Assembly: GCF_038957035.1 (NCBI RefSeq)
Contig: NZ_CP152412.1
Coordinates: 3,964,501-4,028,500, forward strand
DNA: 64,000 nucleotides
Direction: 5' to 3'
DNA from: Bradyrhizobium sp. B097
Lineage (GTDB): Bacteria; Pseudomonadota; Alphaproteobacteria; Rhizobiales; Xanthobacteraceae
Under the pieces are notes generated by a model. The model was given only the letters and a program-made list of their open reading frames with translations, was not told the origin of the DNA and ran no database searches. This document shows positions 34,299-42,140 of the stretch, piece by piece. Both the position numbers and the translations under genes were made by a program. Each line of letters opens with the position of its first letter. The stretch's first letter is position 1.

Positions 34299-35456
34299 TT
34301 GACCATCAAGGGCAAGGCCTACATTGCCGGGATCTACGAGCATCCCACCCGGCATGCACCCGATAAATCAACAGCACAGCTGCACGCCGAGGTCGCCAAG
34401 GGTGCGATCGAGGATGCCGGGCTCACCAAGGACGACATCGACGGCTATTTCTGCGCCGGCGACGCGCCGGGCGGGCTGTGGCCGATGGTCGATTATCTCG
34501 GCCTCAACACCAAGAAGCTGCGTCACGTCGACTCCACCGAGACCGGTGGCTGTTCCTATCTGATCCATCTCGGCCACGCCGCCGAGGCGATCGCCGCGGG
34601 CAAATGCTCGGTCGCGCTGATTACGCTGGCAGGCAAGCCGCGCACCGGCCCGATGCCGCCGCGCGCCTCCGGCGCCGAGGCCGACTTCGAACTGGCTTAC
34701 GGGGCTACCACGCACAATGCCTATGGCATGTGTGCCATGCGCCATATGCACGACTATGGCACCACCTCCGAGCAGCTCGCCTGGATCAAGGTCGCGGCCT
34801 CGCATCACGCGCAATACAATCCGCATGCGATGCTGAAGGAGGTCGTCACCGTCGAGGACGTCTTGAACTCGCCGATGATCTCGGACCCGCTGCACCGGAT
34901 GGACTGCTGCGTCGTCACCGACGGCGGCGGCGCGATGATCGTGACCACGCCGGAGATCGCCAAGAGGCTGAAGAAGCCGCTGGTGCGCCTGATCGGCCAT
35001 GGCGAGGCGATGAAGGGCCCGCGCGGCGGCAAGGATATCGATCTGACATACTCCGCCGGCGTGTGGTCCGGCCCGCGTGCTTTTGAGGAAGCGGGCGTGA
35101 CACCGAAGGACATCAAATACGCCTCGATCTATGACAGCTTCACCATCACGGTGCTGATGCAGCTCGAGGACCTCGGCTTCTGCAAGAAAGGCGAGGGCGG
35201 CAAGTTCGTCGCCGACGGCAATCTGATCTCGGGCGTCGGCAAGCTGCCGTTCAACACCGACGGCGGCGGCCTGTGCAGCAACCATCCCGTCAATCGCGGC
35301 GGCATGACGAAGATCCTCGAGGCGGTGCGCCAGTTGCGCGGCGAGGCGCATCCGAAGGTGCAGGTGCAGAACTGCGACCTCGCGATCGCCCACGGCACCG
35401 GCGGTCTGCTCGGCGTTCGCCACGCCGCCTCAACCTGCATTCTGGAGCGTGCGTGA
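34299..35456 (+). CDS. Thiolase-family protein (SCP-x / acetyl-CoA acetyltransferase-like)
   Basis: A 385-residue thiolase-fold protein of the SCP2/SCP-x thiolase-like group. It has the N-terminal AYIAGIYEHPTRHAPD, DSTETGGCSYLIHLGHAAEA with a Cys in the nucleophile region near residue 85, and CSNHPVNRGG and AIAHGTGGLLGVRHA toward the C-terminus with His residues of the active site. I choose the TTG at 34299 because GGAGAG lies directly upstream. Its stop overlaps the next start (TGATG), so it is translationally coupled to the DUF35 gene, the usual partner of this thiolase class. It probably cleaves 3-oxoacyl-CoA. Confidence 0.88.
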   Translation: MTIKGKAYIAGIYEHPTRHAPDKSTAQLHAEVAKGAIEDAGLTKDDIDGYFCAGDAPGGLWPMVDYLGLNTKKLRHVDSTETGGCSYLIHLGHAAEAIAAGKCSVALITLAGKPRTGPMPPRASGAEADFELAYGATTHNAYGMCAMRHMHDYGTTSEQLAWIKVAASHHAQYNPHAMLKEVVTVEDVLNSPMISDPLHRMDCCVVTDGGGAMIVTTPEIAKRLKKPLVRLIGHGEAMKGPRGGKDIDLTYSAGVWSGPRAFEEAGVTPKDIKYASIYDSFTITVLMQLEDLGFCKKGEGGKFVADGNLISGVGKLPFNTDGGGLCSNHPVNRGGMTKILEAVRQLRGEAHPKVQVQNCDLAIAHGTGGLLGVRHAASTCILERA

Positions 35457-35845
35457 TGTCTGAAGCCAAGAAGTACAATGCCCCGGTGACCAACCCGGAG
35501 ACCGCGCCGTTCTGGGAAGCGGCGAAGGCGGGCAAGTTCATGATCAAGCGCTGCACCACCTGCGGCGAGGCGCATTACTTCCCGCGCGCGATCTGCCCGT
35601 TCTGCTTCTCCGACAAGACGGTGTGGGAGGAGTCGAGCGGCGAGGCCACGGTGTACACCTACAGCCTGATGCGGAAGTCGCCGACCGGTCCGTATGCGAT
35701 CGCCTATGTGACGCTGAAGGAAGGTCCGTCGCTGCAGACCAACATCGTCGATTGCGATCTGGAGCAGGTGAAGATCGGCCAGAAGGTTAAGGTGGTGTGG
35801 AAGCCGACCGACGGCGCGCCGCTGCCGTTCTTCACGCCGGCCTAA
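35456..35845 (+). CDS. DUF35 Zn-ribbon/OB-fold acyl-CoA-associated protein
   Basis: A 129-residue partner protein for SCP-x-type thiolases. The rubredoxin-like Zn ribbon has CTTCGEAHYFPRAICPFC (two CxxC pairs), followed by the OB fold (GEATVYTYSLMRKSP; YVTLKEGPSLQTNIV) that binds acyl-CoA. Such subunits form heterocomplexes with thiolase in steroid side-chain degradation and in beta-oxidation-like pathways. Its ATG overlaps the thiolase stop by one base, which also fixes the start. Confidence 0.92.
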   Translation: MSEAKKYNAPVTNPETAPFWEAAKAGKFMIKRCTTCGEAHYFPRAICPFCFSDKTVWEESSGEATVYTYSLMRKSPTGPYAIAYVTLKEGPSLQTNIVDCDLEQVKIGQKVKVVWKPTDGAPLPFFTPA

Positions 35846-35850
35846 GAAGT

Positions 35851-36000
35851 ACCTTCCCCCCTTGCGGGGGAAGGTGGCAGCCGAGGGCTGCCGGAAGAGG
35901 GGTGTCTCTCCACGAACAAAGTCGTTCCGCGGACGCAACCCCTCTCCCAAGTGAGTTTGTTGCGCGACCGGCGCAGCCCTCTCCCGCAAGGGGAGAGGGC
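35851..36000. repeat. Dispersed repeat, CCTTCCCCC..GGGGGAAGG family, copy 1
   Basis: Opens with hairpin ACCTTCCCCC-CTTGC-GGGGGAAGGT (35851-35875), contains AGCCGAGGGCTGCCGG and GAGGGGTG, and ends with CCCTCTCCCGCAAGGGGAG (about 35980-35998). A related copy lies at 36926-37064. It separates the DUF35 and MaoC genes. Confidence 0.8.
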
Positions 36001-36049
36001 GCAATAACCGGCAGCGCCGAAGAAACAACGGTTCGGGGAGAAAACAACA

Positions 36050-36910
36050 ATGCCAATCGTGTACGAACAGCTGATGGCCCTGAAGAACCTCGGCCAGAAA
36101 TACAGCTACAGCGATCGCGACGTGATGCTCTATGCCTATGGCATCGGCCTCGGCGCCGATCCGATGGACGAGAACGAGCTCGCCTTCGTCAATGAGGGCG
36201 TGCTGACGCCGCGTCCGCTCAAGGTGGTGCCGACCTTCGCGTCGGTCGCGGCCTGGGGCGCCGGTCCCGGCGAGATGAATCTCAACCGCGTGATGGTGGT
36301 CGACGGCGAGCGCGACATTACCTTCCACAAGCCGTTCGCGACCGCAGCCCACATCACGGCCGACTCGACCGTGCTCGACGTGTTCGACAAGGGCAAGGAC
36401 AAGGGCGCGGTGATCCGCCACCAGACCGTGCTGAAAGACGAGAAGGGCGACAAACTCGCCACGCTGGTCGCCTCGCGCTTCGCCCGCGGCGATGGCGGCT
36501 TCGGCGGCCCGTCGGACGGCCAGCCCGAGCCGCACAAGGTGCCGGAGCGCGCGCCGGACAAGGCGGTCGACATCTCGACGCGGCCCGACCAGGCGCTGAT
36601 CTACCGGCTCTGCGGCGACCGCAACCCGCTGCACTCCGATCCGGAATTTGCGAAGAAAGCCGGCTTCCCGCGGCCGATCCTGCACGGCATGTGCACCTAC
36701 GGCATCACCTGCCGCGGCGTGCTCCAGACCTACGCCGATTACGATCCGTCCGCCTTCAAGCAGCACGTGGCGCGGTTCTCCTCGCCGGTGTTTCCTGGCG
36801 AGACCGTGACGATGGAGCTGTGGAAGGACGGCAACGTGGTGTCGTTCGAAGCCAAGGTGAAGTCGCGCGGCGTCACCGTGATCAAGAGCGGCAAGACGGT
36901 GCTGGCCTAA
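36050..36910 (+). CDS. MaoC-family 2-enoyl-CoA hydratase (hydratase 2 type)
   Basis: A 286-residue two-hotdog hydratase related to the hydratase 2 domain of peroxisomal MFE-2. The N-half is a degenerate hotdog (LALKNLGQKYSYSDRDVM region and YAYGIGLGADPMDENEL). The C-half has the hydratase 2 signature YRLCGDRNPLHSDPEFA with catalytic Asp and His, then GFPRPILHGMCTYG. It adds water to trans-2-enoyl-CoA to give (R)-3-hydroxyacyl-CoA. RBS GGGGAGA precedes the ATG. It is part of the thiolase-DUF35-MaoC-SDR run. Confidence 0.92.
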   Translation: MPIVYEQLMALKNLGQKYSYSDRDVMLYAYGIGLGADPMDENELAFVNEGVLTPRPLKVVPTFASVAAWGAGPGEMNLNRVMVVDGERDITFHKPFATAAHITADSTVLDVFDKGKDKGAVIRHQTVLKDEKGDKLATLVASRFARGDGGFGGPSDGQPEPHKVPERAPDKAVDISTRPDQALIYRLCGDRNPLHSDPEFAKKAGFPRPILHGMCTYGITCRGVLQTYADYDPSAFKQHVARFSSPVFPGETVTMELWKDGNVVSFEAKVKSRGVTVIKSGKTVLA

Positions 36911-36925
36911 GCGGCGCGGGTGATG

Positions 36926-37064
36926 CTCTCCCTCGCCCCGCTCTTGCGGGGAGAGGGTTGGGGTGAGGGGCTCTCACCGCGAACTGTGACCATGGTGAGA
37001 CCTGTACCCCCTCACCCGGATCGCAAGGGCGATCCGACCTCTCCCCGCAGGCGGGGAGAGGTGA
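36926..37064. repeat. Dispersed repeat, CTCTCCC..GGGGAGAG family, copy 2
   Basis: Left part CTCTCCCTCGCCCCGCTC with GCGGGGAGAGGGTTGGGGTG, right part CCTCTCCCCGCAGGCGGGGAG. It shares the GAGGGG / CCCCTC blocks with the copy at 35851-36000 and separates the MaoC and SDR genes. Confidence 0.8.
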
Positions 37065-37091
37065 AGAAAGAACAACAACGGAGAAACGACC

Positions 37092-37970
37092 ATGGGATTA
37101 CTCGACGGCAAGGTGGCGCTGATTACGGGCGCGGGCGGCGGATTGGGTGAAGCCTACGCGAAGCTGTTCGCGCGTGAGGGCGCGGCCGTGGTGGTCAACG
37201 ACCTCGGCGGCCCGCGCGACGGCTCGGGCTCCGACAAGTCGATGGCCGACAAGGTGGTCGATGCGATCAAGGCCGAGGGCGGCCGCGCGGTCGCCAACGG
37301 CGCCGACATCTCGACGCTAGCCGGCGGCCAATCGGTGTTCGACGATGCCATCAAGCATTTCGGCCGCGCCGACATCCTGGTCAACAATGCCGGCATCCTG
37401 CTCGACGAGACCTTCCACAAGGCCAAGGAAGCCAACTGGGACAGGGTGATGAAGGTGCACCTGAAGGGCACCTTCTGCTGCACCCAGCCGGTGTTCAAAT
37501 GGATGCGCGACAATGGCGGCGGTGTCATCGTCAACACCTCCTCGACTTCAGGTCTGATCGGCAATTTCGGCCAGACCAATTACGGCGCGGCCAAGGGCGG
37601 CATCTGGGGCCTCTCCAACGTGTTGGCGATCGAGGGCCGCAAGTACAACATCCGGATCTGGACGCTGGCGCCGGGCGCGCTGACCCGCATGACCGCGGAC
37701 CTGCCGCGCTACAAGGAGAACCCGGGTGCGGCGCTGGGGCCGGACGGCATCGCGCCGGCCGTGCTCTACATGGTCAGCGATTTGTCGGGCGACCAGACCG
37801 GCAAGGTTCTCGGCGTCTCGGGCCCGCGCGGCGTCCGCGAAATGCGGATGATGGAAATGGAGGGCTGGAAGCCGCCCTTTACCGGCTGGAAAGCCGAGGA
37901 CATCGCCACCCACGCCAAGGAGATCTTCTTCTCCGAGGAACAGATCAAGATGGGCGCGCGGCGGATCTGA
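37092..37970 (+). CDS. SDR-family 3-hydroxyacyl-CoA dehydrogenase (MFE-2 type)
   Basis: A 292-residue short-chain dehydrogenase. Rossmann motif TGAGGGLGEAYAKLFAREG near residue 13, NDLGGPRDGSGSD at the second strand as in peroxisomal HSD17B4, NNAGILLDETF, catalytic Ser in NTSSTSGLIGNFGQ, then YGAAKGG (YxxxK). The conserved GPRDG insert is typical of the dehydrogenase domain of MFE-2, so it probably oxidises (R)-3-hydroxyacyl-CoA with NAD. GGAGA precedes the ATG. It is next to the matching hydratase. Confidence 0.93.
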   Translation: MGLLDGKVALITGAGGGLGEAYAKLFAREGAAVVVNDLGGPRDGSGSDKSMADKVVDAIKAEGGRAVANGADISTLAGGQSVFDDAIKHFGRADILVNNAGILLDETFHKAKEANWDRVMKVHLKGTFCCTQPVFKWMRDNGGGVIVNTSSTSGLIGNFGQTNYGAAKGGIWGLSNVLAIEGRKYNIRIWTLAPGALTRMTADLPRYKENPGAALGPDGIAPAVLYMVSDLSGDQTGKVLGVSGPRGVREMRMMEMEGWKPPFTGWKAEDIATHAKEIFFSEEQIKMGARRI

Positions 37971-37976
37971 CCGTAC

Positions 37977-38095
37977 GTCATTCCGGGGCACGCGAAGCGT
38001 GAGCCCGGAATCCATACCCCCGATCGTGGTTATGGATTCCCCGATGCGCAATTGCGCATCTGTGGCCTGCGCCAAGTGGCGCATCCCGGAATGAC
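37977..38095. repeat. Dispersed repeat, GTCATTCCGGGGC..CCCGGAATGACG family
   Basis: Ends GTCATTCCGGGGCACGCGAAG and GCATCCCGGAATGACG are inverted copies, with an inner GGAATCCATAC / ATGGATTCC pair and a small TGCGCAATTGCGCA palindrome at about 38045-38058. It lies between the SDR and DapA-like genes. Confidence 0.85.
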
Positions 38096-38127
38096 GCTGT
38101 ATAGAGGCGGAAACAGATGAGGCACAA

Positions 38128-39084
38128 ATGACCAAACTCACCGCCCAGGCCGCAGGAACCTTTGCAATCGCGCCGACCCCGTTCCACGACGACGGCCGCA
38201 TCGACGAGGCATCGATCGACCGGCTGACCGATTTCTACACCGAGGTCGGTTGCGACGGCGTCACCGTGCTGGGCATTCTGGGCGAGGCACCAAAGCTCGA
38301 TGCAGCCGAGGCAGAGCAGGTCGCGCTGCGCTTCGTCAAGCGCGCCAAGAAGCTGCAGGTGATTGTCGGCGTCTCGGCGCCGGGCTTTGCCACGATGCGC
38401 TCGCTGGCTAAGAAGTCGATGGATGCGGGCGCCGCCGGCGTCATGATCGCGCCACCGCCGCACCTGCGCACCGACGACCAGATCGTCGGCTATTTCAAGC
38501 AGGCGCAGGAAGCGATCGGCGACGATATTCCCTGGGTGCTGCAGGACTACCCGTTGACGCTCACCGTCGTGTTCACGCCCGCCGTGATCCGCAAGATCGT
38601 GATGGATTCGCCGTCCTGCGTGATGCTCAAGCACGAGGACTGGCCGGGCCTGGACAAGATCTCCACCTTGCGCAACTTCCAGAAGGACGGCTCGCTGCGG
38701 CCGCTGTCGATCCTGGTCGGCAATGGCGGGCTGTTCCTCGATTTCGAGATGGAGCGCGGCGCCGACGGCGCGATGACCGGCTATGCCTTCCCCGAGCTCC
38801 TGATCGACGTCGTCAATTTGTCGAAGGCCGGAAAACGCGATGCCGCGCATGATCTGTTCGACGCGCATCTGCCGCTGATCCGCTACGAGCAGCAGCCGGG
38901 CGTTGGTCTCACCGTGCGCAAATACGTGCTGCAGAAGCGCGGCATCATCTCCTCCAGCGCCCAGCGCAAGCCCGGTGCGGTCATCACGCCGCAGGCGAGG
39001 GCGGAGGTCGACTATCTGCTCTCCCGCGTGGCGCGCGTCGACCGTCGCGCCAATCTGCAACCGCAATCCAGTGCAGCAGGATAA
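38128..39084 (+). CDS. Dihydrodipicolinate synthase-family (DapA-like) lyase or aldolase
   Basis: A 318-residue class I aldolase-type TIM barrel. N-terminal IAPTPFHDDGRIDEASIDRL, GILGEAPKLDAAEAEQV, VIVGVSAPGFATMRSLAKK, and a Schiff-base Lys in the SCVMLKHEDWPG strand near residue 165. YPLTLTVVFTPAVIR lies before it. The family includes pyruvate-dependent aldolases, N-acetylneuraminate lyase and dehydratases. This one is not the housekeeping DapA in length or N-terminus, so a catabolic role is more probable. It is two bases from the NUDIX gene and cotranscribed. Confidence 0.87.
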   Translation: MTKLTAQAAGTFAIAPTPFHDDGRIDEASIDRLTDFYTEVGCDGVTVLGILGEAPKLDAAEAEQVALRFVKRAKKLQVIVGVSAPGFATMRSLAKKSMDAGAAGVMIAPPPHLRTDDQIVGYFKQAQEAIGDDIPWVLQDYPLTLTVVFTPAVIRKIVMDSPSCVMLKHEDWPGLDKISTLRNFQKDGSLRPLSILVGNGGLFLDFEMERGADGAMTGYAFPELLIDVVNLSKAGKRDAAHDLFDAHLPLIRYEQQPGVGLTVRKYVLQKRGIISSSAQRKPGAVITPQARAEVDYLLSRVARVDRRANLQPQSSAAG

Positions 39085-39086
39085 TT

Positions 39087-39887
39087 ATGACCGAGATCGT
39101 TGCCGCGCGCCTTGCGTCCACCGTTTTACTGTTGCGTGACGGAACGCCGTCAGGCGAAATCGAAGTCTTCATGATGGTCCGCCATCACCAGATCGAGTTC
39201 AACTCGGGTGCGCTGGTGTTTCCGGGCGGCAGCGTCGACAAGAACGACAAGGAGATCGCCGCCGATCCCGCGCTCTATTCGGGCGGGGGAGGGCTCGACG
39301 GCGACGCGCTCGGTTTCCGCATCGCGGCGATCCGCGAGACCTTCGAGGAGAGCGGGATTCTCTTGGCACGGCCTCAGGGATCGAAAGATCTGGTCGACGC
39401 GAAGCGCGCGAACGACATCGCGACCGCGCATCGTGCGGCGCTGAACGAAGGCAAGATCAGCTTCCTCAAGGTGCTCACGGACAACGGCATGGTGCTCGCG
39501 CTCGACGAGCTCGTGCCCTATGCGCACTGGATCACGCCGGAAGGCATGCCGAAGCGCTTCGACACCTGGTTCTTCCTGGCCGCCGCGCCGCCCGAGCAGC
39601 TCGGCGCCCATGACGGCAAGGAATCGACCGACTCGATCTGGGTGTCGACGCGTGAGGCGCTGGAGGGCGGTGAGACCGGCCGCTTCAAGCTGCCATTCCC
39701 GACCACGCGCAATCTGGTCAGGCTCGGCAAGCAGCCGAACGTCGGCGCCGCACTCGCCGACAGCAAGGGCAAGCCGATCGTCGCCGTGATGCCCGTGATG
39801 ACCAAGACCGCGACTGGCCGCCAGCTCCGCATCCCCAAGGAAGCGGGCTACGACGGCGAGGTGTTCGACGTCGGCGCGATGGGCTGA
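39087..39887 (+). CDS. NUDIX hydrolase
   Basis: A 266-residue NUDIX protein with the box divided by an insert: GALVFPGGSVDKND, then RIAAIRETFEESGILL (REx2EExG core) near residue 85-100. The length and the long insert resemble CoA- or ADP-sugar-type NUDIX enzymes of the NUDT7/NUDT19 group, which cleave acyl-CoA or CoA to 3',5'-ADP and phosphopantetheine. Such a role would fit a CoA-ester neighbourhood. It starts two bases after the DapA-like stop, so they share an mRNA. Confidence 0.87.
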   Translation: MTEIVAARLASTVLLLRDGTPSGEIEVFMMVRHHQIEFNSGALVFPGGSVDKNDKEIAADPALYSGGGGLDGDALGFRIAAIRETFEESGILLARPQGSKDLVDAKRANDIATAHRAALNEGKISFLKVLTDNGMVLALDELVPYAHWITPEGMPKRFDTWFFLAAAPPEQLGAHDGKESTDSIWVSTREALEGGETGRFKLPFPTTRNLVRLGKQPNVGAALADSKGKPIVAVMPVMTKTATGRQLRIPKEAGYDGEVFDVGAMG

Positions 39888-40004
39888 GCTCCCGCGGATC
39901 CGAGCCACGATACTTCGGCGGGCATCGAAATATAGCCACCAGAAGCCCGCTATAACCACGTCAATCACCGCGCTGGGCGAACGGCCCGGCGCAAAGGAAC
40001 CGAC

Positions 40005-40949
40005 GTGGCAACATCTCTCGACGCGGCAATATCTCTCGAAGCCCACCTGACGATGCCCGGCAGCGATGACACGCTGTTGTTGCGGCACTGGCCGGGCGCG
40101 GGCGATCCGGTGCTGTACGTTCACGGCGCGACGTTTCCCTTAGCGCTGTCGGTCGGCTATCGCTTTGGCAGGCGATCCTGGGCGGACGATCTCAACGCCG
40201 CGGGCTTCGACGTCTGGGGTTTCGATTTCATCGGCTTCGGCGGCTCGAGCAGGTCGCGGCAGATGTCGATGCCCGCGAGCGGGGTCCTGCCGCTCGGTCG
40301 TGCGCCGGAGGCCGCCAATCAGGTCGGTGCGGTGGTCGATCACATCCGCAAGGTGCGTGCCGGTGCGCCGGTTCATATAGTCGCGCATTCATGGGGCACG
40401 ATGGCGGCCGGCCGTTTTGCAGCCGATCGCCCGGATGCGGTCGGCCGGCTCGTGCTGTTCGCGCCGATCGTCCGGCGCGAGCTGGAGGGGCTGCCACGCC
40501 CCGAGAGCATCGGTGCATGGCGCGAGGTCTCCATCGCGGATCAATTGAAACGATTTGTCGAGGACGTCCCGCCGTCGCATCCGCCGGTGCTGATCGAGCC
40601 TGACCTCGCCGAGTGGGGGCCGGCCTATCTGGCAAGCGATGCCGGCGCGACCGGACGCAACCCGCCGGCGGTCCGGATTCCAAACGGGCCGCAGGCCGAC
40701 ATCATTGCCGCGATGTCGGGGCAGCTTCCCTACGACCCGCGCCGCGTCCAGGCGCCGACGCTGATCGTCCGCGGGGAATGGGACAACCTTTGCCAGGATG
40801 CCGACGCAGCCTGGCTGACACATGCGCTGGGCGCCTCGCAGAAGGCCGATGTCGTCGTGCCGAGCGCAACGCATTTGATGCATCTTGAGCACGGACGCGA
40901 AGGCTTGTTTGCGGCGACCACCGCGTGGCTTGCAAGGAGTGCGTCGTGA
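40005..40949 (+). CDS. Alpha/beta-fold hydrolase
   Basis: A 314-residue alpha/beta hydrolase. Oxyanion region YVHGATFPLA, nucleophile elbow VAHSWGTMAAG (Ser near residue 129), probable acid in VRGEWDNLCQDADA and catalytic His in SATHLMHLEHG near residue 292. The start is GTG at 40005 with AAAGGAA about 6 bases before. An esterase, epoxide hydrolase-like or haloperoxidase-like enzyme. Its TGA stop overlaps the next GTG (GTGA), coupling it to the EamA transporter. Confidence 0.88.
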   Translation: MATSLDAAISLEAHLTMPGSDDTLLLRHWPGAGDPVLYVHGATFPLALSVGYRFGRRSWADDLNAAGFDVWGFDFIGFGGSSRSRQMSMPASGVLPLGRAPEAANQVGAVVDHIRKVRAGAPVHIVAHSWGTMAAGRFAADRPDAVGRLVLFAPIVRRELEGLPRPESIGAWREVSIADQLKRFVEDVPPSHPPVLIEPDLAEWGPAYLASDAGATGRNPPAVRIPNGPQADIIAAMSGQLPYDPRRVQAPTLIVRGEWDNLCQDADAAWLTHALGASQKADVVVPSATHLMHLEHGREGLFAATTAWLARSAS

Positions 40950-41866
40950 GCGGCCCCGCGACCGGCGACGCGCGCCAGCCCCCTATGGGCTTCGAGCTGG
41001 CGCTGCTGCTCGCGCTCGCCACCCTCTGGGGCGGCTCCTATACCTTCATCAAGCTCGGCGTCGCGACCATCCCCCCGATCACGCTGATTGCGGCGCGCAC
41101 CGCAATCGCGGGGCTCTTGCTGCTCGTCATCATGCGGATGCGCGGCGTGACGATGCCGACGGACGGCGCGACCTGGCGCCGCTTCATCTTCCAGGCCTGT
41201 CTCAACAGCGTGATCCCGTGGACGCTGATCGCCTGGGGCGAACGCTTCGTCGATGCCGGGCTCGCCACCATCCTGAATTCGGCCTCGCCGATCTTCACCT
41301 TCCTGTTCACGGCCGCGATCACCCGCCATGAGGCCGCGAGCCCGCGCAAGCTGTTCGGGGTGATTGCCGGCATGGCCGGCATCTGCCTGATCGTCGGCGT
41401 CGATGCGTTCCGCGATCTCGGGGAGGGCATCGTGGCCGAGGTCGCGATCGTCGCCGCCACCATCTGCTACGCCTGCGCCGCGATCTTCAGCCGCGGCTTC
41501 AAGGGGCTCGATCCGATGGCGCCGGCCGCGGGTTCGCTGATCGCGGGTGCGGCGGTCCTGATTCCGCTCAGCCTCGCCGTCGAACGGCCCTGGACGCTGA
41601 CGCCATCGACCAGCTCGCTGCTCGCCTTGCTGGCGCTTGCGGTGTTCTCGACCGCGATCGCCTTCGTGATCTACTTCCGCCTGATCCAGACCTTGGGCTC
41701 GGTCGGCACCACCGCGCAGGCCTATCTGCGGGTGCCGATCGGGGTTGCGCTCAGCGTCGCCTTTCTGGGCGAACGGCTGAGCCCGACGGCGTGGCTCGGG
41801 CTCGCCTGCGTCGTGATCGGCGTCGCCGCGATGACGATTCCGGCGCGAAGGACCACCACGGCCTGA
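40946..41866 (+). CDS. EamA/DMT-superfamily transporter, second copy
   Basis: A 306-residue inner-membrane protein with about ten helices in two EamA repeats (LLLALATLWGGSYTFIKLGV at the first helix; EVAIVAATICYACAAIFSRG starting the second half). I start it at GTG 40946, which overlaps the stop of the alpha/beta hydrolase (GTGA) and gives coupled translation. Probably exports a small metabolite related to the hydrolase. The 3' end is partly duplicated in tandem (see repeat at 41824-41915). Confidence 0.88.
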   Translation: MSGPATGDARQPPMGFELALLLALATLWGGSYTFIKLGVATIPPITLIAARTAIAGLLLLVIMRMRGVTMPTDGATWRRFIFQACLNSVIPWTLIAWGERFVDAGLATILNSASPIFTFLFTAAITRHEAASPRKLFGVIAGMAGICLIVGVDAFRDLGEGIVAEVAIVAATICYACAAIFSRGFKGLDPMAPAAGSLIAGAAVLIPLSLAVERPWTLTPSTSSLLALLALAVFSTAIAFVIYFRLIQTLGSVGTTAQAYLRVPIGVALSVAFLGERLSPTAWLGLACVVIGVAAMTIPARRTTTA

Positions 41867-41915
41867 AGTCACCGCCGCGATGACGATCCCGGCGCCGAAG
41901 GTTGCCGGCGCCTGA
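41824..41915 (+). repeat. Imperfect 49-bp tandem duplication of the EamA gene 3' end
   Basis: CGCCGCGATGACGATTCCGG, ending with GGCCTGA (41824-41866) inside the gene, is repeated as CGCCGCGATGACGATCCCGG, ending with GCGCCTGA (41873-41915), just after the stop. Period 49 bases. Both copies contain ATG ACG AT(T/C) CCG GCG and end in a stop codon, so they encode alternative C-termini. Confidence 0.75.
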
Positions 41916-42140
41916 TGTCCTGTCTCCCGAACCGGCTGCCGGCCGGATGTCCCCGGATGCGTCAAGGAGGCCGGCATCCCGCCGGACGAGGCCTGACGTC
42001 ACCCTGTGCCGGAATCGGCCACCGGTGGCCCCCGGGTGACACGGGTCACACCGCCGGCCGACGCGAGCGGCTTCAGCATGTTTCCCCAAAGCCCGTAATT
42101 TCCCGTATATTGGGGCGCATTGGACCCCGGCCTTGATGAC

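Noticed and set aside
22431..37064. The spaced palindromes as a CRISPR array
   Set aside because: They are not regularly spaced, have no short direct repeats of constant length and no cas genes are present.
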